DNA from: Candidatus Delongbacteria bacterium
Lineage (GTDB): Bacteria; Delongbacteria; UBA4055
Length of the DNA: 26,533 nucleotides
Assembly (NCBI GenBank): GCA_027858795.1
Contig: JAQICF010000015.1
Coordinates: 1 to 26,533, forward strand
Direction: 5' to 3'
A program made the position numbers and the translations under genes. The notes below the pieces were generated by a model. The model saw only the letters and a list, made by a program, of their open reading frames with translations. It did not search any database and was not told the DNA's origin. Below are positions 1 to 8,799 of this stretch, in pieces (the stretch's first letter is position 1; the number at the start of each line of letters is the position of its first letter).

Positions 1-507
1 GAAACTGTTGTACCATCGTGGAAGTTAAACAATATCATTGAAGTTGTTCGGTCGGTTCACCCCTATGAAGAAGCAGTTATTGATATATATAAACTTGAGA
101 ATTTATCAGGAAATTTTGGTCTTGGTGTAATTGGCGAACTTGAAAGCGAAGTAAGTTTGAAAGAATTTGCTAAAAATGCAGAAAATGTCCTAAATACTCA
201 AACACTTAGAATAGCTTCTACAACTTCAAATACTATTAAAACAGTGGCTGTTTGCGGTGGTAGCGGATCAGGCTTTTGGCAACATGCTTTAAGCTCTGGT
301 GCAGACCTTTTCATAACTTCAGAATTTGGTCATCATCTTTATCAGGAAGCATCAACTTATCTACATATTATTGATGCTACTCATCACGCCACAGAAATTG
401 TTGCATCAAAAGGATTGTTTGATTATCTTAGTAGAGAAATAAAAGGTTATAATATACTTATTTCGCAAATGGATACTGATCCTGTAAGAAGTACGAATGA
501 ACTATAA
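1..507 (+). CDS. NIF3/DUF34 (YqfO-type) dinuclear-metal protein, 3' part
   Basis: The reading frame is open from base 1 to the TAA at 505-507, so the 5' end lies outside the window; the Met at 157 is internal. The first ~50 residues include an HPYEEAV segment followed by DIY and then a GLGVIGEL segment. These are typical of the PII/CutA-like insert in long NIF3 proteins and the return to the core fold. Further on, VAVCGGSGSGF, a GADLFITSEFGHH segment and IDATHHATE are the C-terminal NIF3 core, with histidines that would bind the two metals. The family is a conserved dinuclear-metal hydrolase-like group whose exact substrate is debated (GTP cyclohydrolase-like and damage-repair roles have been proposed). 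It is followed 34 bases later by the zinc-ribbon gene, a pairing common in many bacteria. Confidence 0.9.
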   Translation, partial: ETVVPSWKLNNIIEVVRSVHPYEEAVIDIYKLENLSGNFGLGVIGELESEVSLKEFAKNAENVLNTQTLRIASTTSNTIKTVAVCGGSGSGFWQHALSSGADLFITSEFGHHLYQEASTYLHIIDATHHATEIVASKGLFDYLSREIKGYNILISQMDTDPVRSTNEL

Positions 508-541
508 CACAAATCACATTCCGAATATAAAGGAGTAATAC

Positions 542-1261
542 ATGCAAAAGAAACTACAACAACTAACAGACCTTCAAGCCTTGGATTCAAAGCTATATTC
601 AATTGAAAAAGCAAAGGGAAATCTCCCTTATCTCGTAAATGAGTTTACTAAAGAAATTGAACAGCTAAAAAATGAACTGGAGGAGTTGAATAATGATTTT
701 GCTGATACTAAAAAAGATCTTAACGAATCCAAGACCACTATAGATGAATCAAATATTCTATTAAGTAAATATAAAGACCAGAGAAATATGGTAACAAACA
801 ACAAGGAATATGAGGCATTGGTAAATGAAATGGCTTATAGAGAAAACCTGGTTGAAGAGTTAACTTTAAAAATTTCAGAATCTAATATCTTATTGGAAAA
901 TAAAAAAGAACTTATCGAAGAGAAGAAAAATATACTAGAAGAGAAAATAGCTAGTTTATCCGAGAACCAACAACAGCTGGATGAAAAATTATCTGAGACA
1001 GCAGACGAAGAGAATAGGTTAGCTGAAAAAAGAAATAAACTTGTTGCAAAAATTGACAAACAGTTATATAATCTATATGAGAGAATATATAGGTCAAAGA
1101 ATCAAGCTGCCGTTGTACCTGCTGATGAAGGTCATTGTGGTGGATGTTTTACCATACTTCCATCCCAAAAACTCTCAGAATTGAAGAGAAGGGATTCAAT
1201 AGTGCAGTGCGATACTTGCAGTCGGATCTTGATATATTCTTTCGAAGAAAAAGAAACATAG
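542..1261 (+). CDS. Coiled-coil protein with C-terminal C4 zinc ribbon (zf-RING_7/DUF164)
   Basis: 239 residues. Positions ~1-180 are almost entirely heptad-like, rich in E, K, L and N, and should form a long antiparallel coiled coil. The C-terminal ~45 residues hold CGGC (in the GHCGGCFTILPSQ segment) and CDTC (in the IVQCDTCSRIL segment), two CxxC pairs that would bind one zinc ion. This arrangement and length match the DUF164/zf-RING_7 family, thought to bind nucleic acid. The ATG at 542 follows an AAAGGAG-type ribosome binding site at about 529-535. The gene lies between NIF3 and rnpB, an order found widely in bacteria, so a role in RNA or tRNA metabolism is plausible but not shown here. 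Confidence 0.9.
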   Translation: MQKKLQQLTDLQALDSKLYSIEKAKGNLPYLVNEFTKEIEQLKNELEELNNDFADTKKDLNESKTTIDESNILLSKYKDQRNMVTNNKEYEALVNEMAYRENLVEELTLKISESNILLENKKELIEEKKNILEEKIASLSENQQQLDEKLSETADEENRLAEKRNKLVAKIDKQLYNLYERIYRSKNQAAVVPADEGHCGGCFTILPSQKLSELKRRDSIVQCDTCSRILIYSFEEKET

Positions 1262-1285
1262 TTTATATTCGAAAGTATAAAAAAT

Positions 1286-1645
1286 AGTTGGTTGGATGGT
1301 CGTGTCCCATAATATAGCTTGGGATAAGGAAAGTCCGGACACCAAAGAGCAGGATGCCTGTGAAAGCAGGGTGTAGAAATGCAACGGAAAGTGCAACAGA
1401 AAACAAACCGCTCCGAACAAGTTGAAGAGTAAGGGTGAAAAGGTGTGGTAAGAGCGCACCGCGCAGGATCGTAAGTTCCTGTGGTATGGTAAACCCCATC
1501 CGGTGCAAGACCAAGTAAATCTTCCATTTCGAACTGCTCGTTCGAGCTTAGCTGGAAGAAGGGTCGGTCGCTAAGTAGGTAACTACGCAGATAAATGACC
1601 ATCAATTCTTTAGGGAATTACAGAATTCGGCTTATAGACCAACTT
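1286..1645 (+). ncRNA. rnpB: RNase P RNA, bacterial type A
   Basis: Catalytic RNA of RNase P, which cuts 5' leaders from tRNA precursors. The helix P1 strands AGTTGG (1286-1291) and CCAACT (1639-1644) close the molecule. The conserved core is clear: GGAAAGTCCGG at 1328-1338 (CR-I), GGTAAGAGCGCACC at 1447-1460, and CAGATAAATGACC at 1588-1600 (CR-V), which pairs back to form P4. The ~360 base length is normal for type A. Exact ends are estimated from P1. Open frames on the minus strand through this region are chance overlaps. Confidence 0.96.
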
Positions 1646-1675
1646 TAAATTATAATTAAAAAGTTAGATATAGAT

Positions 1676-2455
1676 ATGAGAATATTAATACCAACGGTGA
1701 TATTACTAACTCTCGTTAGCATTTTTCCTAAAGTGCCTTTCAATACTCTTTATGTTGAGATAAAGAAAGAAAGATATGAAGGCGACCCTGAACTTTTAAG
1801 AAACACCAAAGATAATATTGACAAGCTAGACCTTTATGTTTCAAACCAAAAGATATGGGTTGATGTGGACAATAACTCTTATTTGATGATTGAGGAACCT
1901 GCTGAGGGAAATAATATAATTGAAAAGAACGGGAAGTTAAAGTATAAAGATAGCCATTATACTTTGGATTATGGTTTGAATTTTGCTTGGGATGGAACTG
2001 ATGTTGAAGGAGAAAAGATCTTTGATAATTACACAACCGATGTCCCCAATTACGAATTTTACAAAGCGAAATTAGTTAAAAAAGTTAAGATCACCACCGG
2101 TGACAGAATAAAGAGAAAGGCTCATATTTACGCATATAAATTTTATGATGCAACTGATCAGGATGAAACAAATGCTTATGTAAATGAGATAAAAAACAGC
2201 GATATGCCTGAAGAGGATAAAAATGTAGAAATACAAGCTGCATTAGGTGCTCTTGAAAAAAAGGCAATAAAATATACTGAATGGATTTGGGTGGATATGG
2301 ATGCTGAAACTCAAATGTTTCTGAGAAAATACGAAACAGCAGTGGATGTTAAAACAATTTATGAAATTACAAAATTGGACGTAAACGTACCACTTGAGAA
2401 AAATATATTTGAAGAAACACTTTCTAAATTCAAAATTAAAGAAGTAAAAGGTTAG
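1676..2455 (+). CDS. Exported protein with LolA/RseB-like features, function unknown
   Basis: 259 residues. A short hydrophobic N-terminus (residues ~2-17, ILIPTVILLTLVSIF) looks like an export signal; no lipobox cysteine follows it. The rest alternates strand-like segments such as QKIWVDVDNNSYLMIE and EWIWVDMDAETQMFLRKYE. It ends with a DVNVPLEKNIFEE segment, the pattern seen in LolA/LolB/RseB-like periplasmic proteins that form an open beta half-barrel. That assignment rests on sequence style, not on a diagnostic motif. The ATG has no strong ribosome binding site. The gene sits between rnpB and recJ on the same strand, 90 bases from recJ. The last 13 bases before its stop belong to an imperfect 36-base tandem duplication extending downstream. 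Confidence 0.6.
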   Translation: MRILIPTVILLTLVSIFPKVPFNTLYVEIKKERYEGDPELLRNTKDNIDKLDLYVSNQKIWVDVDNNSYLMIEEPAEGNNIIEKNGKLKYKDSHYTLDYGLNFAWDGTDVEGEKIFDNYTTDVPNYEFYKAKLVKKVKITTGDRIKRKAHIYAYKFYDATDQDETNAYVNEIKNSDMPEEDKNVEIQAALGALEKKAIKYTEWIWVDMDAETQMFLRKYETAVDVKTIYEITKLDVNVPLEKNIFEETLSKFKIKEVKG

Positions 2456-2507
2456 TCCGAAATTACTAAACTAAATAAAGTAAAAAGTTAGTCTAAGACT
2501 ACTCTCA
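2442..2507 (+). repeat. Imperfect tandem duplication, 36-base period
   Basis: AAGTAAAAGGTTAGTC (2442-2457) recurs as AAGTAAAAAGTTAGTC (2478-2493), with weaker similarity continuing to an ACTACT/ATTACT segment. The first copy contains the stop codon of the upstream exported-protein gene. It is probably a local slippage duplication. Confidence 0.5.
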
Positions 2508-2545
2508 ATTATGATTTTATTAATATTATATAAATTAGGCCAAAA

Positions 2546-4306
2546 GTGGAAAAAAGATGGGAATTCAAAAATGATCCAGAAACCCACATAATTGATGAGT
2601 TAGCAAGCCAAACCGGGCTTCCGTTGCCTATTCTCAAGCTACTTGTTTCAAGAGGTTATAAAAAGCCAGAAGACATTGAAACATTCCTGCACCCTGAAAA
2701 TGTTGAGTACCATGATCCCTTTTTAATGAAGGATATGGACAAAGCAGTTGAAAGGATTACTGATGCTTTAGTAGATAGGGAAAACATTTTGATCTGGGGA
2801 GATTACGATGTTGATGGAATAACTTCAACTTCTATTCTATACTTGTTTTTTCTTAGAAGACTCGGATTAAAAGTCAATTATGCAATACCCAATAGGGAAT
2901 CTGAAGGATATGGTTTAAGTAAAGAAGGCATTTTGCAAGCGTCTAAGGACGGCGTAGACCTTATCATTACCGTTGATTGTGGAATTACTTCGGTTAAAGA
3001 AGTAGAATATGCTAAAACACTGGGCATTGATGTCATTATTACTGATCATCATGAACCTGACAGTGAATTGCCTCCAGCGTACGCAATTATAGATCCAAAA
3101 AGAAATGACTGTGACTATCCTTACAAACATTTAGCGGGTGTAGGTGTAGCTTTTAAATTGATCCAGGGCATTCTTGCTAGTAACGATATGCCAGCGAAAA
3201 TATCCGATAAATTCATCAATATTGCAGCTATTGGTACTGCCGCTGATATTGTTCCTATGACAGGTGAAAACAGGAAAATTGTTTATGAAGGGTTGGAGAC
3301 ATTAGGAAATTGTCCAAATATAGGATTGAGCACACTTCTAAAAAAACTTAATTTCTATGGAAATAAAGTAAAGGTGAATCATATTCTATTTGGTTTAGCG
3401 CCTAGAATTAATGCAGTGGGAAGAATGGGAGATGCCGGAAGAGCGGTAAATCTTTTAATTACAAACGATATGCACGAAGCGAATGATATTGTTGCTAATC
3501 TTGAAGAAGAAAACAAGCGTAGAAGATCACATGATGCTGAAACTTTGAGAGAAGCTATTGATATTCTTGAAGGTGTTGATAATTTTAACCCAAAAACAGA
3601 CAAAGCCATTGTAGTAGCTTGTGAAAATTGGCACGTTGGTGTTATTGGTATCGTTGCTTCTAGACTGGTGGAAAAATACTATAGACCAAGTGTTGTAATT
3701 TCTATCAATGATGGAATCGGCAAGGGTTCATGTAGAAGTATTTCAGGAATAAATATCTATGAAGTTCTTAGAGAATGTTATGAACTTAATCTTTTAGAAC
3801 AAGAGAATTTTGGTGGTCATAATTATGCTGCAGGATTTGAAATTGACAGTAAAAACATACCTGAGTTCAAGAAAAAATTCAATGAGATCATCTCTCGAAC
3901 AACCCCGGATAAAGATTTTAAGCCATTTTTAAAGGTAGATCTAAGAATAGATTTTAATGATATCGATCAAGAAATGATGGATAGTCTTTATTTATTTGAA
4001 CCTTTTGGTCCATATAATGATCAACCCGTGTTTGCTACAGAAAATATTGATCTTGTTGGAGATGTTAGAATAGTTGGTTCAAAAGTAGATGAAAACAATC
4101 ATAAAGTGAAGGCTAAAGGTAATCATCTAAGAATGAAGCTTAGGCAGAATGGAATAGTTTTTGATGCCATTGGTTTTAACTTAGCAGATAAATTTGACTT
4201 GGTTAACGATCTAAGATCTAATTTAAAATATGCCTATTTGATCGAAGAGAATAATTGGAACGGATCTTCCTATATTCAATTGAAGATAAAGGATATTCTA
4301 GCTTAA
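2546..4306 (+). CDS. recJ: Single-stranded-DNA-specific exonuclease RecJ
   Basis: 586 residues, close to the usual bacterial length. RecJ degrades single-stranded DNA 5' to 3' in recombinational and mismatch repair. DHH-family motifs are intact: WGDYDVDG (residues 84-91) with metal-binding aspartates, VDCGIT (143-148), TDHHEP (166-171), AAIGTAADIVPM, and APRINAVGRMGDAGRA. The DHHA1 part follows with HVGVIGIVASRLVEKYYRP, GKGSCRSI and FGGHNYAAGFEI, then an OB-fold-like tail. The start is GTG at 2546: the frame has a stop at 2531-2533 and no ATG between, and AGG at 2537-2539 gives a weak ribosome binding site. The metallo-hydrolase gene downstream starts two bases after the RecJ stop. Confidence 0.97.
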   Translation: MEKRWEFKNDPETHIIDELASQTGLPLPILKLLVSRGYKKPEDIETFLHPENVEYHDPFLMKDMDKAVERITDALVDRENILIWGDYDVDGITSTSILYLFFLRRLGLKVNYAIPNRESEGYGLSKEGILQASKDGVDLIITVDCGITSVKEVEYAKTLGIDVIITDHHEPDSELPPAYAIIDPKRNDCDYPYKHLAGVGVAFKLIQGILASNDMPAKISDKFINIAAIGTAADIVPMTGENRKIVYEGLETLGNCPNIGLSTLLKKLNFYGNKVKVNHILFGLAPRINAVGRMGDAGRAVNLLITNDMHEANDIVANLEEENKRRRSHDAETLREAIDILEGVDNFNPKTDKAIVVACENWHVGVIGIVASRLVEKYYRPSVVISINDGIGKGSCRSISGINIYEVLRECYELNLLEQENFGGHNYAAGFEIDSKNIPEFKKKFNEIISRTTPDKDFKPFLKVDLRIDFNDIDQEMMDSLYLFEPFGPYNDQPVFATENIDLVGDVRIVGSKVDENNHKVKAKGNHLRMKLRQNGIVFDAIGFNLADKFDLVNDLRSNLKYAYLIEENNWNGSSYIQLKIKDILA

Positions 4307-4308
4307 AT

Positions 4309-5079
4309 ATGGATAGCTTTCATATAATATCTGATGGCAAATTAGAAGTAAATTATGGGAGGCAGAATTTGTCTCCCTCTTCATTTTTATCAAGTACAAA
4401 ATTGGGCGTTAGTTGCCTGTTGATCAAGAAAAACAATAAATACACTTTAGTCGATACCGGTCCCGGAATTTTTAATCCAGATGAGAACAAATATCAGATG
4501 GAATACCCAAGGCAGTTATTAGCGGAATTGAATAATCTCAATCTAAAACCTTCTGAAATAAATACTGTTATTCTAACCCATTTTCACTTTGATCATTGTG
4601 GTGGATGCATCGGTAAAGATGGTGAGCCTGTATTTAATAATGCAAATCATTATTTACAGGAGAAAGAAGTTGAATATTCAAAAAACAACCCTGAATTCTC
4701 CAAGTACGCATTACCCTTTTTTAATTCTCTTAATAAACTTGATCTTCTAAAAGTTGTTGACGGAGATATTTCCATAGAGGATTTGATCGATTTGATCAGC
4801 TCACCCGGTCATACCGCAGGATTTCAGTATGTTAAATTTGAAATAAATGATCAGAACTATATTTTCCCAGGAGATATTATCCCAACTCTTTGGCATATTA
4901 ACAATAACAATGTAATTGGCATAGATCACGATCTTGAAGCTTTGAACAATGCGAAGAAAAAGATAATTGAAGATTGTATATCTGAGGATGCAATCATGAT
5001 ATTTCAGCATTCTTTGAAACCCACAATGGGCAAATTGATCAGCAAGGGAACAAGAATAGGTTTTCAAAAGATTACGTAA
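4309..5079 (+). CDS. Metallo-beta-lactamase-fold hydrolase, lactonase-like
   Basis: 256 residues from the ATG at 4309. Zinc ligands are clear: HFHFDH at 91-96, H168 in SSPGHTAG, D189 in FPGDI, and H234 in FQHS. The order and length fit the N-acyl-homoserine-lactonase/MBL hydrolase group, which opens lactones or hydrolyses related esters; the substrate cannot be read from the sequence. A longer reading from a TTG at 4255 would overlap recJ by 52 bases and add residues without family resemblance. In the chosen start, the SDG segment near the N-terminus falls where relatives begin. It starts two bases after the recJ stop, with AAGG too far upstream (about 17 bases) for a normal ribosome binding site, so translation may be coupled to recJ. 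Confidence 0.85.
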   Translation: MDSFHIISDGKLEVNYGRQNLSPSSFLSSTKLGVSCLLIKKNNKYTLVDTGPGIFNPDENKYQMEYPRQLLAELNNLNLKPSEINTVILTHFHFDHCGGCIGKDGEPVFNNANHYLQEKEVEYSKNNPEFSKYALPFFNSLNKLDLLKVVDGDISIEDLIDLISSPGHTAGFQYVKFEINDQNYIFPGDIIPTLWHINNNNVIGIDHDLEALNNAKKKIIEDCISEDAIMIFQHSLKPTMGKLISKGTRIGFQKIT

Positions 5080-5086
5080 AAGTTAA

Positions 5087-5650
5087 TTATTTACCCAGCA
5101 TATCTTCCTTTAAGCTTTCCTGAGCAGGTTCATCACAAAGCCAAATGCCAAATAATGATCTTTTAAATTTTAAACCTTTTATCGTCGTAGATAATTTTCC
5201 GTTTTTAGATATTTTCGTACCTATTGAATCAACATATGCCATCTCAAAAACATCACCGTCATTGATCTCATCTTTGAATACAGAAATGAATTGATCTATT
5301 TCTTTCTTTATAGGAGTAATATTATCTTTTGTAGAATTTTCAAATCCTTCCATCGTAGCATTTTTCATTTTTTTGCTTGAGATCAAAGAAGATGTAATGT
5401 ATAATCTGATCGCCATATTTTCTTCAGAATCAATTATTGCTTTTGCAACTTTACTTCTTTTTTCTAAATACAATGCTCCTACATACAAATCCATAAAGAA
5501 TTTTTCACGTACACCTGCTCCATTTAAAATTAATTGAGATCCATTTACTTTAAGTTTTTCCTGTATATTTATCCCACTAACGATCCTGGCCTGCATAATG
5601 GAACTTACAAATATTAAAAATAAAATTAATAGTTTAGTAATATTTTTCAT
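5087..5650 (-). CDS. Exported chalcone-isomerase-like domain protein
   Basis: 187 residues. The N-terminal ~25 residues (lysine, then LLILFLIFVSSI) form a signal peptide. The mature part carries LNGAGVREKFFMDLYVGALYLE, the hallmark opening of the bacterial chalcone-isomerase-like family (PF16036). It continues with an AIRLYI segment, the MKNATMEGFENS helix region and a final IKGLKFKRSLFGIWLCDEPAQESLKE segment typical of the family end. Bacterial members are periplasmic and of unknown function; chalcone isomerase activity is not implied. AAAGGAG sits at a good distance upstream of the ATG. The gene converges on the metallo-hydrolase gene with only 7 bases between stops, and diverges from the PreP-like gene across a 209-base intergenic region. 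Confidence 0.85.
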   Translation of the reverse strand: MKNITKLLILFLIFVSSIMQARIVSGINIQEKLKVNGSQLILNGAGVREKFFMDLYVGALYLEKRSKVAKAIIDSEENMAIRLYITSSLISSKKMKNATMEGFENSTKDNITPIKKEIDQFISVFKDEINDGDVFEMAYVDSIGTKISKNGKLSTTIKGLKFKRSLFGIWLCDEPAQESLKEDMLGK

Positions 5651-5743
5651 AACTGTTCTCCTTTTTTTATCAAATTATAAACTCAGTGATTAATAGTCAA
5701 GAAAATAACAATTAATGTTCTTAATGTTTATTGTATTTACCTA

Positions 5744-5768
5744 GAATTATCAATAAAATTGATAATTC
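5744..5768. promoter_or_regulatory. Perfect 11-bp inverted repeat, possible operator upstream of the M16C protease gene
   Basis: GAATTATCAAT (5744-5754) and ATTGATAATTC (5758-5768) form a perfect inverted repeat with a 3-base AAA centre. It has no T-run, so it is not a typical terminator. It overlaps the spacer and -10 of a possible sigma70 promoter for the downstream gene (TTGTAT at 5731-5736, 17-base spacer, TAAAAT at 5754-5759), so it could be a repressor operator. The region is AT-rich, which raises the chance of accidental palindromes, but 11 bp without a mismatch is long. Confidence 0.4.
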
Positions 5769-5859
5769 GGTTAATATTAAAATAACAATTAACTTCTTGC
5801 TCTAATCAATAATATTTCATTCATTTCAATAGATAAAAAAATAAAGCAGGGACAACTGA

Positions 5860-8784
5860 ATGAAAGAGTTCGAAGTAGGTAAAATATACCAGGGTTTTAA
5901 GCTTACACATAAAGAATATATCAATGAGATCAGTTCTGAAGTATTGATGTTCGAACACTCGAAGAATAAAGCAAAATTAACAGCTTTGAAAAATGATGAT
6001 GATAATAAAACATTTGCCATTAGTTTTAAAACAATTCCAACTGATTCTACCGGTGTTCCTCATATTCTTGAGCATTGTGTTCTTTCTGGTTCTGAGAAAT
6101 ATCCGTTAAAGGATGTATTTGCTGAACTTGTAAAAGGCGGACTTTCAACTTTTATAAATGCCTTCACAGGATCAGATGCGACTTATTATCCATATTCTAC
6201 GAGAAACAATAAAGAATATTTTAATTTTATGAGTGTCTATCTGGATACAACCTTGAGACCTTTACTGACCAAGCATACATTTTACCAGGAAGGTTGGCAT
6301 TACGAACTAGATAAGCCAGATGAGCCTGCCAAGATCCAGGGGATTGTATTCAATGAGATGAAAGGTGCAATGTCTAATCCTGTTAGTGTTTTAATGGATA
6401 AACTTGCTCAGACTTTATATCCTGATTCAACTTATTCGGTAAATTCCGGTGGAGATCCTGAAGCTATTCCTGACTTGACCTATGAACAATTTATTGAATT
6501 CCACAAAAAATTCTACCACCCTTCTAATAGTAAGATATTCCTTTACGGTAATGCAGATCTAAATGAAGAGTTAAAATTTATCAATGATAACTATTTAGAC
6601 AGCTACGAGTACCTGGAGGTAGATTCCAGTATCTATGAAGGGAACCCAATTACTTCTCAGCAATTTGCAGAATTTAAATATCCTATCAATCCTTCAGAGT
6701 CCGATGAAAATAGATCTTATATTGTCGTTGGAACTAAAATATTAACTCCTGAGAACATTAAGGAGAATATTGCATTTTCTATCATCACAAATATTCTTTT
6801 CAATTCAGATGCATCGATCTTAAAGAAAAATATAATGAAATCAGGTATTGCCAACGATCTGTCAGGTTACTATGATGATAATGCTTTCTACACTTCTATG
6901 GTCACATTCATTTCTGGTAGCAAACCCAGTGATAGAGATAAATTTTTGGATATTTATTACAGTTCTCTTGAAGAACTCGTAAAAAACAAACTTGATAAAG
7001 ATCTTGTCAAAGCTGAGATCAATAATATTGAATTTAAAATCAAGGAAAAGACAGCCAGTGCTCAACGTGGCATAAGCTATATGTTCTCTGTTCTAAATTC
7101 AATGTTATATGAAATTGATATGATACAAGCATTGAAAATTAGTGGTATAATAGCTGAAATAAAAAAAGAAGCTTTAGAGGATAACTTATTTGAAAACTTG
7201 ATCGAAAAATATTTATTAAATAGAGATCTTTCTGCTGTTGTTACTTTGAATCCTGATAAGGAACTTAATGCCGTGAAGTTGGCGAAAGAAAGTAAGAGGG
7301 TTGCGGATTACAAGAATAGTCTTAACGATAGTCAGATCCAGGACTTGGTAGACTTTACTGCAAAATTCAGGATAGATCAGGAAACACCTGTTTCGGAAGA
7401 AGATATGCAGAAAGTACCTAAGTTGAGCTTATCGGATATCGAAAGAAAGTCCATTTTTAGAATTCCTGAGGTTTCAGAGGTCTCCGGTGTCAAGATCTTG
7501 ACCAATGAGCATTTTACTAACGATATTATATATTTCAGCCTTGGAATGAAGATCGATTCTATTCCGGTAGAGCTACTACCTTACATAAATATATTCACCG
7601 ATCTTTTGAAAGAAATTGGAACTACAACAAAAGATTATGAAACTTTAACGAAAGAGATCGCAGCTAATTTTGGTGGTTTTAACTGCGTATTCAATAATAT
7701 AACTTCTATTGATGATCCTGAAAAATTCACACCGATAATGTGGGCCGAAATCAAGACCTTAAAGGAATATTTCCCTAAAGTGAAAGAGATCCTGATCGAT
7801 ATTATTCAAAATGTTTCTTTTGAAGATAGAGAAAGGATTGAAGAGATCATTAAAAGCAGGCTGCACCACAGAGATACTTCTCTAAAATCCGAAGGTTATC
7901 AATATGCATTACATCGAATAAATGCAAATTTGAACAAGCAGGGAAAATATCTTGAATACGTTAAGGGGTTGACTGCATATTTCAAGTATAAAGATGTAAG
8001 TGATAATTTTGATTCAGTATTTGATGAACTTATAGAAAAAATGAAACTTATTAAAGACCTAATGTTCAGAAAAGATAATTTGATCATTAATATTACTTCT
8101 GATAAAGAAGGGATTGAAATTGTAAAAAAAGATGCTGTAGAAATATTAGATATATTTGATTCAACTCCTGTTGAAAAAGTCGATATTGAATTTGATGAAT
8201 TTAAGACCGGCGAAGCATTTTTAACTTCTTCCGATGTAGTTTTTGCATCTTCCGGTGCTAAATTCTTTGATGATAATTTTAAATATTCCGGGAAAATAGA
8301 AGTTCTTAAAAATTATCTTTCATCTGATTATCTTTTCAATATGATAAGGATTCAGGGTGGAGCTTATGGAGCCTGGGTTTCACTTAACTCTATAAGTGGA
8401 ATTATGACAATGACAAGTTACCGTGATCCTAATGTTAAGAAAACATACGAAGCCTATGAAGGAATTTCTAGACATATAAGTAAATTTCAAATAGACAATG
8501 ATACATTTGATAATATCAAGATTGGTGCTTATTCCGCATTCGATCCTCTTCAAAGTCCTAATGGAAAAGGTATTAAAGCCAGAAATGATTATTTGGCTGG
8601 GGAGAAAAAGAAAAGAGTTGAGAAGATCATTGATGAGATACTGGAAACAACTCAGCAGGATATCAGAGATACAGCTGCTCAGTTGAAGAAATTTAATGAT
8701 AGGGCTATAAAAAGTATTATCGGAAGCTCTGAATTGATAAAGAAAAACGCTGACTTATTCTCAGAACTAATTGAAATAAAATAA
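5860..8784 (+). CDS. Insulinase-family M16C metalloprotease, PreP-like
   Basis: 974 residues, the length of PreP/Cym1 presequence proteases, which degrade unstructured peptides inside a closed two-halved chamber. The inverted zinc motif HILEH is at 68-72, with the distal ligand E166 in VFNEMKGA. LSGSEKYPLKDVF and STFINAFTGSDATYYPYST follow the active site as in the family. A long helical linker (~390-540) joins the two halves, and IRIQGGAYGAWVSL near residue 830 is the C-terminal region that supplies substrate-binding Arg/Tyr. There is no signal peptide, so it is probably cytoplasmic. GCAGGGA upstream of the ATG serves as ribosome binding site. A small lipoprotein gene follows after 15 bases, probably cotranscribed. 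Confidence 0.95.
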   Translation: MKEFEVGKIYQGFKLTHKEYINEISSEVLMFEHSKNKAKLTALKNDDDNKTFAISFKTIPTDSTGVPHILEHCVLSGSEKYPLKDVFAELVKGGLSTFINAFTGSDATYYPYSTRNNKEYFNFMSVYLDTTLRPLLTKHTFYQEGWHYELDKPDEPAKIQGIVFNEMKGAMSNPVSVLMDKLAQTLYPDSTYSVNSGGDPEAIPDLTYEQFIEFHKKFYHPSNSKIFLYGNADLNEELKFINDNYLDSYEYLEVDSSIYEGNPITSQQFAEFKYPINPSESDENRSYIVVGTKILTPENIKENIAFSIITNILFNSDASILKKNIMKSGIANDLSGYYDDNAFYTSMVTFISGSKPSDRDKFLDIYYSSLEELVKNKLDKDLVKAEINNIEFKIKEKTASAQRGISYMFSVLNSMLYEIDMIQALKISGIIAEIKKEALEDNLFENLIEKYLLNRDLSAVVTLNPDKELNAVKLAKESKRVADYKNSLNDSQIQDLVDFTAKFRIDQETPVSEEDMQKVPKLSLSDIERKSIFRIPEVSEVSGVKILTNEHFTNDIIYFSLGMKIDSIPVELLPYINIFTDLLKEIGTTTKDYETLTKEIAANFGGFNCVFNNITSIDDPEKFTPIMWAEIKTLKEYFPKVKEILIDIIQNVSFEDRERIEEIIKSRLHHRDTSLKSEGYQYALHRINANLNKQGKYLEYVKGLTAYFKYKDVSDNFDSVFDELIEKMKLIKDLMFRKDNLIINITSDKEGIEIVKKDAVEILDIFDSTPVEKVDIEFDEFKTGEAFLTSSDVVFASSGAKFFDDNFKYSGKIEVLKNYLSSDYLFNMIRIQGGAYGAWVSLNSISGIMTMTSYRDPNVKKTYEAYEGISRHISKFQIDNDTFDNIKIGAYSAFDPLQSPNGKGIKARNDYLAGEKKKRVEKIIDEILETTQQDIRDTAAQLKKFNDRAIKSIIGSSELIKKNADLFSELIEIK

Positions 8785-8799
8785 ACATAGGAATATATC

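Noticed and set aside
1132..1605. Open reading frames on the minus strand across 1132-1605
   Set aside because: They run antisense through RNase P RNA and the end of the zinc-ribbon gene, have no family features, and have compositions expected of chance frames.
4255..4308. TTG start at 4255 for the metallo-hydrolase
   Set aside because: It overlaps recJ and adds residues unlike the family N-terminus; the ATG at 4309 fits better.
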